From: Streptomyces roseolilacinus
GTDB lineage: Bacteria; Actinomycetota; Actinomycetes; Streptomycetales; Streptomycetaceae
Length of the DNA stretch: 64,000 bases
Reading direction: 5' to 3'
Assembly: GCF_014649335.1 (NCBI RefSeq)
Contig: NZ_BMSV01000003.1
Coordinates: 496,001-560,000, forward strand
Below the pieces are notes generated by a model. It was not told the DNA's origin, did not search any database, and saw only the letters and a program-made list of their open reading frames with translations. The position numbers and the translations under genes were made by a program. This document shows positions 45,052-52,683 of the stretch, one piece after another. Each line of letters starts with the position of its first letter. Position 1 is the first letter of the stretch.

Positions 45052-45083
45052 CCACCGCCACCGCCACCGCCACCGCCACCGCC
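45052..45083. repeat. CCACCG hexanucleotide microsatellite
   Basis: Five tandem copies of CCACCG plus two bases directly after the synthetase stop codon. If read, the next 50 bp remain GC-rich without a hairpin. Confidence 0.9.
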
Positions 45084-45131
45084 ATAGCCGTCGCCGTCGC
45101 GGCCGCCCCGCCCCGCGCGGCCGCTTCGGTG

Positions 45132-45608
45132 TCAGCTCCTCGGTGCGAGGTCGCCGGAGCGGCCGGCCGCGAGCCGTGACCACTGGGGGATGGGGCGCCC
45201 GTCGCTCCGCAGGCGTACGTGGTCGGCGGGCGTGCCCTGGACGCGGGGCCGGCCGGAGGGCGAGTCCTCCCACAGCTCCTGACGTCCGTACACGGTGAGG
45301 TCCATGAGCGCGTAGCCGTAGTCCATGGCCTCCACGCCGCGCAGGGTCGTCCAGCAGGCGACGAGCTGCCGGCGCCCTTCGAACGCCTCGAGCAGCGTGA
45401 CCGGCCCGTCGGGCCCGGTCAGGACGAGGTCGGCGGCCACCTCGGCCATGGGCAGGCGCCGCCGGGCCGCGGCGATCGCGTCGCCCTCCCGGGTGTGCGC
45501 CTTCTCCCGCTCCCGCAGCCGGTCCGGCTCCGCCTGGAAGGCGGCCCGGTCGGCCACCGCCGGCGACGCCGGCGCGCGGCCGGCGGTCCGGCTCTCCCGA
45601 TCAGTCAT
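45132..45608 (-). CDS. DUF899-family protein with internal deletion
   Basis: A 158-aa protein whose ends match DUF899 (thioredoxin-like) proteins: EGDAIAAARRRLPMAEVAAD, TGPDGPVTLLEAFEGRRQLV at one end and WTTLRGVEAMDYGYALMDLT, YGRQELWEDSPSGRP at the other. The ~100 residues normally between RRQL and the WTTLRG segment, which include the cysteine-containing GCTWC-type active region, are absent, although the frame stays open. It is probably an inactive deletion derivative. ATG 45608 overlaps the ArsR stop by 8 bp, so it is still co-transcribed with the ArsR/SRPBCC genes. Confidence 0.75.
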   Translation of the reverse strand: MTDRESRTAGRAPASPAVADRAAFQAEPDRLREREKAHTREGDAIAAARRRLPMAEVAADLVLTGPDGPVTLLEAFEGRRQLVACWTTLRGVEAMDYGYALMDLTVYGRQELWEDSPSGRPRVQGTPADHVRLRSDGRPIPQWSRLAAGRSGDLAPRS

Positions 45609-45963
45609 GACTCCGTCCTCCCGTCCCTTCGCCGGCCGCCCCGGAGTCGGGGCGCTCCGCCAGTTCCTTGATCCGCAGCAGACGGGTCTCCCACGAACGG
45701 CCGATCCGGTCGAGCTCGCGGGCCAGCACGCCGAGCCGGGCGCCGACGGCGAGGTGGACGACCTCGCGCCCGCGCTGCTCGGACTCGACCAGTCCGACCG
45801 CACGCAGCACCTCCAGGTGCTTGCCGATCGCCTGCCGGCTCACCGGCAGGACCCTGGCCAGCGCGGACGCCGACATGGGTTCCTCGCCGAGCCGGGTGAG
45901 TATCTCCCAGCGCGTCGCGTCGCCGAGCGCGGCACACATGACGGGAAGGGCCGGGGCGGTCAC
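45601..45963 (-). CDS. ArsR-family transcriptional regulator
   Basis: A 120-aa winged-helix protein: LPVMCAALGDATRWEILTRL, EEPMSASALARVLPVSRQAI (HTH), KHLEVLRAVGLVESEQRGRE. No metal-binding cysteines are seen, as in the SRPBCC-associated ArsR subgroup. GTG 45963 overlaps the SRPBCC stop (GTGA). It probably represses its own operon through the two GCAAC...GGTTGC palindromes at 46482-46530. Confidence 0.9.
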   Translation of the reverse strand: MTAPALPVMCAALGDATRWEILTRLGEEPMSASALARVLPVSRQAIGKHLEVLRAVGLVESEQRGREVVHLAVGARLGVLARELDRIGRSWETRLLRIKELAERPDSGAAGEGTGGRSHD

Positions 45964-46457
45964 GGGCGCCTCGTCGGGTCCGCCGCGTGCTCCTCGACGA
46001 ACGCCTTCGCGGCCGCCAGCTCGGTGAGCCAGCCCTTGTCGTTGCCCTCGCGTTCCTTCAGCCACGCCGCCGGGTCGTCGGCGAGGCCGGAGAACCCGCT
46101 CTCCACCACGCGCAGGGTCACCCCGCCGCCGTCCCGCTCGTCGATCCAGAACTCGATCAGGGTCGAGGGCGACGCCTCGTCCCGGAACGGGGTTCCGATC
46201 CAGCGGAACGCCGCGTAGCGCGGCTTGTCCAGCTCCACCGTCCGGAACCGGAACTCGCCCAGCGACGCGTGGCGCACCACGGCCACGTCGCCCTCGTAGC
46301 GCAGGTCCGGCTCGGCCTCGACCACGCCGTCGTTGATGTACCAGCCGGGCCGTGTGACCAGCTCCCATACCCGTTCGGCCGGGGCGTCGATGTCGATCCG
46401 CCGCGCGATCCGGTCGAGCTCGGCCAGTTCCGCTTCGGTGTGGGTGATGTCGGTCAT
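45960..46457 (-). CDS. SRPBCC/AHSA1 (START-like) domain protein
   Basis: A 165-aa protein with GAAGGAGG directly upstream of ATG 46457. One AHSA1-type hydrophobic-cavity domain: RRIDIDAPAERVWELVTRPG at the start, FRFRTVELDKPRYAAFRWIG in the middle, TLIEFWIDERDGGGVTLRVV and a long C-terminal helix (AWLKEREGNDKGWLTELAAA). Such proteins bind small hydrophobic ligands; paired with an ArsR regulator they are common in actinobacteria with no proven role. First gene of the ArsR operon. Confidence 0.9.
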   Translation of the reverse strand: MTDITHTEAELAELDRIARRIDIDAPAERVWELVTRPGWYINDGVVEAEPDLRYEGDVAVVRHASLGEFRFRTVELDKPRYAAFRWIGTPFRDEASPSTLIEFWIDERDGGGVTLRVVESGFSGLADDPAAWLKEREGNDKGWLTELAAAKAFVEEHAADPTRRP

Positions 46458-46481
46458 GACTTCCTCCTTCGCGAGTCGATG

Positions 46482-46530
46482 CAACTCAACGGTTGCACAC
46501 CCGCCCCCGATGTGCAACCAGAGGGTTGCG
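46482..46530. promoter_or_regulatory. Paired palindromic operators (ArsR-type)
   Basis: GCAACT-CAAC-GGTTGC (46482-46497) and GCAACC-AGAG-GGTTGC (46515-46530) are two 16-bp palindromes 33 bp apart. Their halves also make a perfect 9-bp inverted repeat GGTTGCACA / TGTGCAACC. They lie 25-73 bp upstream of the SRPBCC start, where ArsR would block transcription. Confidence 0.8.
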
Positions 46531-46724
46531 ATGTGTACGGCTCCGCTCGGGCGCCCTCACCGGGCGGCCGCGGCCACGGCGGGGCGGGCGCCGCGGTGGA
46601 GCGCTCTGCCCGGGCCGGGTTGCGGTCGGGTCGTGACGACCCGGTGCCGGGCCGTGCGCCGGTGCCGCGGTACGGGCTGCCGCGGGCAATGCGGATCGGG
46701 CGCCTCCGCTACTCCTTCTTGCTA

Positions 46725-46759
46725 AGTACCGGTAGTCAGCGTTACGGTGTACCAGTACT
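46725..46759. promoter_or_regulatory. PadR-type operator
   Basis: AGTACCGGTA (46725-46734) and TACCAGTACT (46750-46759) form an inverted repeat with one mismatch and a 15-bp spacer, 36 bp upstream of the PadR start. PadR proteins recognise such AGTAC/GTACT elements and often repress themselves. Confidence 0.65.
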
Positions 46760-46794
46760 CAACGTCGCTAGCTACTGCGGAAAGGAGGTGCTCC

Positions 46795-47124
46795 GTGGCC
46801 AAGCTGCTCACCGAGATGCTCAAGGGGACGCTGGAAGGCGTCATCCTCGCGTCCCTGTCCGGCCGGCCCGCCTACGGCTATGAGATCACCGCGCGGTTGC
46901 GGGAACAGGGGTTCTCCGACCTCGCCGAAGGGACCATCTACGCGCTGCTGCTCCGGATGGAGAAGCGCGGTCTCGTCGACGTGGAGAAGGTCCCCTCGGA
47001 GAAGGGGCCGCCGCGCAAGGTGCACTCCCTCAATGCCGAGGGCCGCAAGTACCTCGAGGAGTTCTGGGAGACCTGGGACTTCCTCGCGCAACGCCTCGAA
47101 CAACTACGCGAAGGAGACGCGTGA
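46795..47124 (+). CDS. PadR-family transcriptional regulator
   Basis: A 109-aa winged-helix protein starting at GTG 46795 after a textbook AAAGGAGGTG site. LKGTLEGVILASLSGRPAYG, YEITARLREQGFSDLAEGTI, YALLLRMEKRGLVDVEKVPS and GPPRKVHSLNAEGRKYLEEF are the canonical PadR segments. It has a short C-terminal dimerisation helix (subfamily with DUF1048 partner). The stop overlaps the next GTG. Confidence 0.93.
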   Translation: MAKLLTEMLKGTLEGVILASLSGRPAYGYEITARLREQGFSDLAEGTIYALLLRMEKRGLVDVEKVPSEKGPPRKVHSLNAEGRKYLEEFWETWDFLAQRLEQLREGDA

Positions 47125-47513
47125 CCATGTCCAACGCCGAGAAGAGCGGTTTCCTCGCGAAGGTGATCGGGCCCAAGAAGCGCTGGAGGGCGTACAAGGC
47201 GCGCGTCGCGGAACTCCCCGAGGACCACCGGGCCGCGGTCAAGGCGATCGAGCGGTACCTGATGCACTTCGTCCCCACCGACGGCGACGCCAACGCGTCG
47301 ATGTTCGAAGACCTCGCCGACCTCTTCGAGCAGGCCGCGGCGGACGGGACGCCGATCCGCGAGATCGTCGGCGAGGACCCGGCGGAGTTCGTCGAGGAGT
47401 TCGCCCGGAACTACTCGGACGGCGGCTACGTCCCCGCCCGCGCGCGCAAGCGGCTGACCGACGACATCGCGTCCGCGACCGGCGGGAAGACCGGTGCGGA
47501 GGGAACCCCCTGA
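47121..47513 (+). CDS. DUF1048 family protein
   Basis: 130 aa from GTG 47121 (ATG at 47127 is possible). It contains GPKKRWRAYKARVAELPEDH, AAVKAIERYLMHFVPTDGDA and EFVEEFARNYSDGGYVPARA, the helical pattern of DUF1048. This family is almost always encoded directly after a PadR regulator, as here with a GTGA overlap. Its molecular role is unknown; possibly it modulates PadR. Confidence 0.9.
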   Translation: MTMSNAEKSGFLAKVIGPKKRWRAYKARVAELPEDHRAAVKAIERYLMHFVPTDGDANASMFEDLADLFEQAAADGTPIREIVGEDPAEFVEEFARNYSDGGYVPARARKRLTDDIASATGGKTGAEGTP

Positions 47514-47742
47514 CGGAAGCCCGGCGCGACGCGTCCGAGCCCCTGCCGGCGCCACCCGGCCACCGGGCCGCGCCCGGCCGGCCCCCGTCGCACGCCAACG
47601 ACCGCACACGGGGCGGTGGTTGCCGTGGGCGGCTCGGAAGCCGCGGTCGTGCACCGGCCCTTCCCGCTACGCCCTCGCACGACCCGGGGGCGTCACGCCG
47701 TGACGCCCCCACCCGAACACACACACCTGCAGGAGGAGATCC

Positions 47743-48981
47743 ATGAGGGGCAAAGGCACCGACGGCTTACCGGAAGCCGGACTGCGCAGACTCCGCGAGG
47801 TCCTGACACGGCACGTGGAGTCCGGGAAGATCCCCGGACTCGTCGCACTGGTCGGCCGGGGCGGGGAGACCCACGTCGAGGCGATCGGGACGATGCGCCC
47901 CGACGGCGGCCCCCCGATGCGCCGGGACACCGTCTTCCGCATGGCCTCGACGACCAAGCCGGTCGCGGTCGCCGCGACGATGGCCCTGCTGGACGACTGC
48001 CGGCTGCGCCTCGACGACCCGACGGACGCCTGGCTGCCGGAACTGGCCGACCGGCGGGTCCTCGAACGGCCCGACGGCCCGCTGGACGACACCGTCCCGG
48101 CGCGGCGCCCGATCACCGTACGGGACCTGCTCACCTCCACCTGCGGGCTCGGGCTGGACATGACGGCGCCGGGCTCCGCGATGATGAGCGCCTACTTCGA
48201 GCGCAAGGTCTACGGCGAGGGCGGATGGCTGCTCCCGGCGGTGGATCCCGACGAGTGGATGCGCCGCCTGGGCACCCTCCCGCTCACCCACCAGCCCGGA
48301 GAGCGGTGGCTGTACAACGTCAGCGACGACCTGCTCGGGGTGCTGGTGGCCAGGGTCACCGGACAGCCCTTCGAGACGTTCCTGCGGGAGCGGGTCCTCG
48401 ACCCGCTGGGCATGAGGGACACCGCCTTCCACGTGCCCGCCGACAAGATCCACCGGCTGCCTCCCCTGTACGCCCCCGACCCGCGGACCGGCGAGTTCAC
48501 CATCGAGGACCCGGCCGAGGGCGGGCGCCACAGCACGCCTCCGGCCTTCCCGTCCGGCGGCGGCGGACTCGACTCCACCGTCGACGACTACCACGCCTAC
48601 TTCCGGATGCTGCTCGACCTCGGGAAGCACGGCACCGAGCGCGTCCTGTCCCGGCCCGCCGTCGAACTGATGACCACCAACCGCCTCACCCCCGCACAGC
48701 TGGCCGCCCGGGAAGCCTGGGGGCGCGAGGCCGTCCACCTGTCGTACGGCCAGGGCCAGCACGGCGGCTGGGGCTTCGGGATGGCGGTGCGCACCTACCG
48801 CGGCGACTACGCGCCCCTCGGCCAGTTCGGCTGGGACGGCGGAGCCGGCACGACCGCCTACGCCGACCCGGAGAACCGGCTCGTCGGCATCCTCCTCACC
48901 CAGACCGGGATGTCCACGCCGGACTCGGCACGGCTCATCCACGACTTCTGGACCACCCTCTACCAGGCCGTCGACGACTGA
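47743..48981 (+). CDS. Serine hydrolase of the class C beta-lactamase/esterase superfamily
   Basis: A 412-aa protein without signal peptide. The SxxK nucleophile is in FRMASTTKPVAVAATMALLD, the Y-x-N motif in GERWLYNVSDDLLGVLVARV, and the third element in GQFGWDGGAGTTAYADP (usually HTG/KTG). ITVRDLLTSTCGLGLDM is a family hallmark. It is probably a cytoplasmic esterase or peptidase-like enzyme rather than a resistance enzyme. A GGAGGAGATCC site precedes ATG 47743. It stands 229 bp from the DUF1048 gene. Confidence 0.88.
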   Translation: MRGKGTDGLPEAGLRRLREVLTRHVESGKIPGLVALVGRGGETHVEAIGTMRPDGGPPMRRDTVFRMASTTKPVAVAATMALLDDCRLRLDDPTDAWLPELADRRVLERPDGPLDDTVPARRPITVRDLLTSTCGLGLDMTAPGSAMMSAYFERKVYGEGGWLLPAVDPDEWMRRLGTLPLTHQPGERWLYNVSDDLLGVLVARVTGQPFETFLRERVLDPLGMRDTAFHVPADKIHRLPPLYAPDPRTGEFTIEDPAEGGRHSTPPAFPSGGGGLDSTVDDYHAYFRMLLDLGKHGTERVLSRPAVELMTTNRLTPAQLAAREAWGREAVHLSYGQGQHGGWGFGMAVRTYRGDYAPLGQFGWDGGAGTTAYADPENRLVGILLTQTGMSTPDSARLIHDFWTTLYQAVDD

Positions 48982-49423
48982 TCCGCCTCCTTCGAGGGCA
49001 TGTTCCGCGAGGTCTCCCCGGCCCCCGCACACACCGCTGTTCCTCCCACCGTCCTCACCGGAGGTGAATCGCCGCCGACCGGAGGGGCGCCGGCCGGCAC
49101 GCCGGGGGCTTCACGGCGTACCCGTGGCGTCGGCAACCCGGCCGCAGCTCCTCCGGCGGTGTCCACGCTCGACGAGTCCGCCCGGGCCCGCCTACGCGCG
49201 GTCACCGGAATCCACCTCGTCGCCTTGGCCCGTACGACCGCCGAGTTCGAAAGCGGTGTCCTGGTCGAGCATGCAGAAGCCGCTGCCTGATCAAGCGTTC
49301 GCATGAGGATCCCCGCTGGGGCATTCGATCCACCGGACGTCCCGGCGGGGGCCGACGGGGGCCGACGGGGGCCGGAGGCTGGCGCGGGCACGGGCCGGCG
49401 CGTCGGTCAGCGGGAACTCCCGG
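48982..49423. other. Intergenic region with G-rich repeat
   Basis: 442 bp. An open frame at 49000-49290 lacks any family match I recognise and has poor start context. At 49347-49376 GGGGGCCGAC is repeated three times, giving several G4 runs that might fold as a quadruplex. Otherwise nothing is seen. Confidence 0.45.
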
Positions 49424-50050
49424 TCAGGTTCGACTGCCTGACGGGGGTGAGGTGAGTGGACGGACCCCGGCATGCAGGGTGGGCCGGTAGACGAGCTCCT
49501 GGGTGCGGCCGTCGAGCGTCCGGCTCCCGATCAGCTCGAGGTCGAAGTCGGCCGTACCCCGGAAGACCGGCTCCACCCCCGTCCGGCCGGTGATCACGGG
49601 GAAGAGCGTCACCTGGACGCGGTCGACCAGACCGGCGGCCATCAGCGCCCGGTTCATCGACAGGCTGCCGTGCGAGCGCAACGGCACCTCGGACTCCTCC
49701 TTGAGCCGGGCGACGACGTCGACGGCGTCACCGCTCACGAGGGTCGCGTCCGGCCAGTCGAGGGGCCCTGCGAGCGTCGTCGACACCACCGTCGCCGGCA
49801 GGTCCCTCATCCGGGTGACCCAGGGGTCACGCACCTCGGACTCCTCGGTGCTCGAGGCCAGCATCCGGGCGAACGCCCGATACGTGTGGGCCCCGAACAC
49901 CATCCGCTGCTCCTCCCGGTACAGGCCGAGGCGGTGGTCGAGCAGCTCGGGGCCCTGCTTGCCCCAGTAGCCGCCCCAGTCGCCGCCGCTGCCGTAGGAG
50001 CCGTAGCCGTCGAGGCTGCAGAAGACGTCGAAGGTGTAGGTAGCGGTCAC
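49424..50050 (-). CDS. DHFR/RibD C-terminal-like reductase
   Basis: 208 aa from GTG 50050 with AGGAGAG upstream. The RibD_C/dihydrofolate-reductase-like fold begins TYTFDVFCSLDGYGS, has MVFGAHTYRAFARMLAS and KEESEVPLRSHGSLSMNRAL (NADPH phosphate and glycine region), then GLVDRVQVTLFPVITGRTG and VEPVFRGTADFDLELIGSRT. Such stand-alone proteins are widespread in Streptomyces; their substrate is unknown. Divergent from the ArsR-type gene at 50470. Confidence 0.9.
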   Translation of the reverse strand: MTATYTFDVFCSLDGYGSYGSGGDWGGYWGKQGPELLDHRLGLYREEQRMVFGAHTYRAFARMLASSTEESEVRDPWVTRMRDLPATVVSTTLAGPLDWPDATLVSGDAVDVVARLKEESEVPLRSHGSLSMNRALMAAGLVDRVQVTLFPVITGRTGVEPVFRGTADFDLELIGSRTLDGRTQELVYRPTLHAGVRPLTSPPSGSRT

Positions 50051-50469
50051 GGTGCTCTCCTCGACTGCCGTTGTTCGCGTGTCGGAGAGGTGGACCGGCG
50101 ACCACGGCGAGACTCATCGCCAACGACCCCGCCTCGCCCGGCAACGAGACCGTACGCAGGGGCCCACAAGCGGCGCGCGGGGAAGCGACCCGACGCAAAC
50201 GCCGAGGTCGGAAGCGGTACGGACGGTGTCCGCGGGTCTTTTGGCGCCCTCGGCCGACAGCGGGCCGGCACCGCGTGCCGCGGCCGCCCGGCCCGGCGTG
50301 GGCACGCGGGCCCCACCGCCCTCGGGCGGCTACCGCCCCGCCTGCCCGCCCCGATCATCCGGACATGGCCGACAAGGAGACGTCAAGGGGACGTTTACGG
50401 CACGGGTGTCTCCTGGATCACAGACCCGTATCGACGGTGGTGCCCAGTACGCGACCGTAAGGGGGACTT
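50051..50469. other. Divergent intergenic region
   Basis: 419 bp, GC-rich. It should carry the promoters of the reductase and the ArsR-type regulator. The stretch at 50370-50420 (GGACATGGCCGACAAGGAGA) has a ribosome-site-like AAGGAG but no good gene after it. No operator is identified. Confidence 0.4.
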
Positions 50470-51462
50470 GTGCTCCGGATCCATTTCACGGGGGCCGACC
50501 TCGGGCGCCTCAGGCTGGCAGCCCGGCCCGACGTCATGTGGGAGACGGCGCTCAGCCTGCACCAGCTCGCCCGCCCGGACGCCTTCTTCGGGCCCTGGCA
50601 CCGTGTGGCCCGCAGGACCCTGGCCCAGGCGAACATGGGCCGGGCCGTCCACCTCCTGACGGCACTCGTCCCGATCAGCTCCTACTTCCCCGACTTCCTG
50701 ACGCCCCCCGGGCACGTCACCTGCCTCGAAGAGGGCGTCGACGGCGTGCTCTCCACCGGCAGGAACCGCCTGCGGGCCGAGATCGCCAGGCTCGCGGACC
50801 CCCGCCCGCACCCGTCGGCCTGGCTCGACGACGTCGCCGCCGGACGCCCCCACGCCCTGCGCCGTCTCGGCGCCGCCCTGCTCCGCTACCACTTCCTCGC
50901 CCTGGCCCCGTACGCCCCCGCCGGGGCGGCGCTGGCGCAGCGCCACGCGACCCGCCACGCACGGGTGATCACCGAGCAGGGGAGCGAAGCCCTGCTGGGC
51001 GGGCTCGGGCCGCAACTGCGCTGGCGGCCCCCGGCCCTGGAAGTGGACTATCCGGTGTCCAAGAGCCTCGAACTGGGCGGCCGCGGCCTGCTTCTCGTCC
51101 CGAGCTTCTTCTGCCACAACCACCCGATCGCCCTCGCCGACCCCGCGCTGCCGCCGACCCTGGTCTTCCCGGTCGCACGCGGCCCGCTGTGGATCCCGCA
51201 ACCGGAACCGTGTGCCGCGGAGTCCTCCCACGCACGTGGCCTCGACGAACTGGTCGGGCCGACCCGCGCCGCCACGCTGCGCCTCCTCGACACCGCGCAC
51301 AGCACCACCGAACTCGCGGCGCGCCTGTGCACCTCCGCGTCCACGGCCAGCCGCCACGCCACCGCGCTGCGCCGGGCCGGCCTGGTGGTCACCGAGCGGA
51401 CGGGGACCTCCGTCACGCACACGCGGACGGCCCTGGGGACCGGGCTGGTGCACGGCACCTGA
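50470..51462 (+). CDS. ArsR-like winged-helix regulator with long N-terminal domain
   Basis: A 330-aa protein. The first ~240 residues are an alpha/beta domain seen in Streptomyces ArsR-type proteins (IHFTGADLGRLRLAARPDVM, WETALSLHQLARPD, LEVDYPVSKSLELGGRGLLL, PSFFCHNHPIALADP). The C-terminal ~70 residues are a winged helix (VGPTRAATLRLLDTAHSTTE, LCTSASTASRHATALRRAGL, TSVTHTRTALG). These proteins regulate neighbouring genes in response to unknown signals. GTG 50470 is chosen as the start. The gene downstream encodes a small secreted protein and lies beyond an inverted repeat, so it is a likely target. Confidence 0.85.
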   Translation: MLRIHFTGADLGRLRLAARPDVMWETALSLHQLARPDAFFGPWHRVARRTLAQANMGRAVHLLTALVPISSYFPDFLTPPGHVTCLEEGVDGVLSTGRNRLRAEIARLADPRPHPSAWLDDVAAGRPHALRRLGAALLRYHFLALAPYAPAGAALAQRHATRHARVITEQGSEALLGGLGPQLRWRPPALEVDYPVSKSLELGGRGLLLVPSFFCHNHPIALADPALPPTLVFPVARGPLWIPQPEPCAAESSHARGLDELVGPTRAATLRLLDTAHSTTELAARLCTSASTASRHATALRRAGLVVTERTGTSVTHTRTALGTGLVHGT

Positions 51463-51493
51463 CCCCGAGGGGGTACGGGCCCCGCAGTGCGGC

Positions 51494-51517
51494 CCCTTTG
51501 CGCCGTCACGCAAAGGG
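51494..51517. promoter_or_regulatory. Perfect inverted repeat before the secreted-protein gene
   Basis: CCCTTTGCG-CCGTCA-CGCAAAGGG: 9-bp arms with a 6-bp spacer, 31 bp after the ArsR-type stop and about 70 bp before the next ATG. It could be an operator for the upstream regulator or a terminator; there is no U-tract. Confidence 0.6.
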
Positions 51518-51587
51518 TTCGTTCCCCTCCTCCGCCTCCGTAGCGTCGTCGCAGGACATCACCGGACCCGGAAAGGAACCGAACCCG

Positions 51588-51959
51588 ATGGGAACGATCT
51601 CGCTTTCTTCCGTACGCAGGAGCGCGGCGGCGGCTGGCATGACCGCACTGGTGGCGGTCACGCCCCTGCTCGCCGCGACCGACGCCCAGGCGCTGGGCAA
51701 CAACCGCACCGTCTCGCGCAGCTGCGGCAGCAACTACGTGGGCAGCGGCTTCAACGGAAGCCAGAACTGGGCGCAGACGAAGAAGGTGTCGGGCAGCTGC
51801 GCCGGCCGGCTGAGCGCGGCGCTCATTAGGAGCGACGGCTACTGGACCACCCGCGTGTACGGCACCAGCACCTCCGCGTACGCGAGCTACAACTCCGCGT
51901 ACAAGGGCCGCAACGGTCTGCACTGGGGCTGCGACAACTGCAACGTCACCTACTCCTGA
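51588..51959 (+). CDS. Small secreted four-cysteine protein
   Basis: A 123-aa protein with AAAGGAACC upstream of ATG 51588. A signal peptide (VRRSAAAAGMTALVAVTPLLA, cleavage near AQA) leaves a mature ~87-residue protein. That part is rich in Ser/Asn/Tyr/Gly with four cysteines (SRSCGSN, SGSCAGR, WGCDNCN) that can form two disulphides. The composition (YGTSTSAYASYNSAYKGRN) resembles small secreted antimicrobial or inhibitor-like proteins, but no family is recognised. A lipoprotein gene follows after 3 bp. Confidence 0.75.
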   Translation: MGTISLSSVRRSAAAAGMTALVAVTPLLAATDAQALGNNRTVSRSCGSNYVGSGFNGSQNWAQTKKVSGSCAGRLSAALIRSDGYWTTRVYGTSTSAYASYNSAYKGRNGLHWGCDNCNVTYS

Positions 51960-51962
51960 CCC

Positions 51963-52520
51963 ATGCGCAGGGCGACGCTCGTCGTCGCGGTGATCCTGGC
52001 CACCGTCTCGGGCTGCGCACAGGCCGGTCCGGGCGGCGGCCGGGAGGGCTCCGACGACATTCCGCTTCCGGGGCAGCAGTGGGCGCTGGGCGACGGGAAG
52101 GTCACCGCGGCCGAATACCGCACGGCGATGGGCCGGTTCGTCTCCTGCGTCAGGGGCGCCGGCTACCCGGTCACCGATCCCGTCCGCAGCCCCGCCGACA
52201 ACCTCACGCTGATCTACACCATCACCCCCAGCGGCGACCCGGACACGTACAACAGCGCGGTCCAGAGCTGCAACCTCTCCCACCTGTCGCTCGTCGAGCC
52301 GACGTTCGTCGCGGCGCAGCCGCAGGTCATGGACGAACCACTGCGTACGGCGGTCGGGAACTGCCTGCGACGACAGGGCGCCGAGCTGACGGCCGGGGAA
52401 CGGAACCTCGCGGACTTCGCCCACTCGGCCAAGGACGAGACGCGGGTGGTCGACTGCGTCACGGGGCAGTGGGCGCGTGTCTACCCGCGTCTGCCGGCGG
52501 AAGTGCCGCTCCGCTTCTGA
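51963..52520 (+). CDS. Putative lipoprotein
   Basis: A 185-aa protein with a lipoprotein signal, MRRATLVVAVILATVSGCAQ (lipobox VSGC). The mature part is mostly helical and charged with five further cysteines (FVSCVRGAGYPVTDP, VQSCNLSHL, VGNCLRRQGAEL, VVDCVTGQWARVYP). FVSCVRGAGYPV resembles the CMxxxGF/CxRxxG-type motif of Streptomyces lipoproteins of unknown role. It starts 3 bp after the stop of the secreted cysteine protein, so the two are cotranscribed and might form a secreted effector and its surface-bound partner. Confidence 0.78.
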   Translation: MRRATLVVAVILATVSGCAQAGPGGGREGSDDIPLPGQQWALGDGKVTAAEYRTAMGRFVSCVRGAGYPVTDPVRSPADNLTLIYTITPSGDPDTYNSAVQSCNLSHLSLVEPTFVAAQPQVMDEPLRTAVGNCLRRQGAELTAGERNLADFAHSAKDETRVVDCVTGQWARVYPRLPAEVPLRF

Positions 52521-52593
52521 CCACCGCCCCGCCCGGCCGCGGGGCCGGTCCCCGTATGGCCGGCCCGGGCTCCGGGTCGAGCTCGGACGTGCC

Positions 52594-52683
52594 GGGACCA
52601 CCCCCGCGTGCACGGGGAGCACGCGAGCAAGGGGGTGCCGCCGGTCCTGCGGCCGAGACCACCCCCGCGTACGCGGGGACCAC
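52594..52683 (-). CRISPR. Orphan mini-CRISPR, two type I-E repeats and one spacer
   Basis: Two 29-bp repeats (52594-52622 and 52655-52683; 25 of 29 identical) flank one 32-bp spacer (52623-52654), the exact geometry of type I-E arrays. The right repeat has the perfect stem CCCCGCG-TA-CGCGGGG and flanks (GACCAC/GGACCAC) of Streptomyces I-E repeats. The left one has a stem mismatch, as expected for the terminal degenerate repeat if the array is read on the minus strand. No cas genes occur in the window. Confidence 0.82.

Noticed and set aside
49000..49290. 96-codon plus-strand frame after the serine hydrolase
   Set aside because: Poor ribosome site, mostly Pro/Thr/Gly composition, no recognisable domain; only the last 40 codons look marginally coding.
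52519..52561. Possible third CRISPR repeat left of the array
   Set aside because: The sequence at the expected position shares only scattered C/G runs with the repeat.
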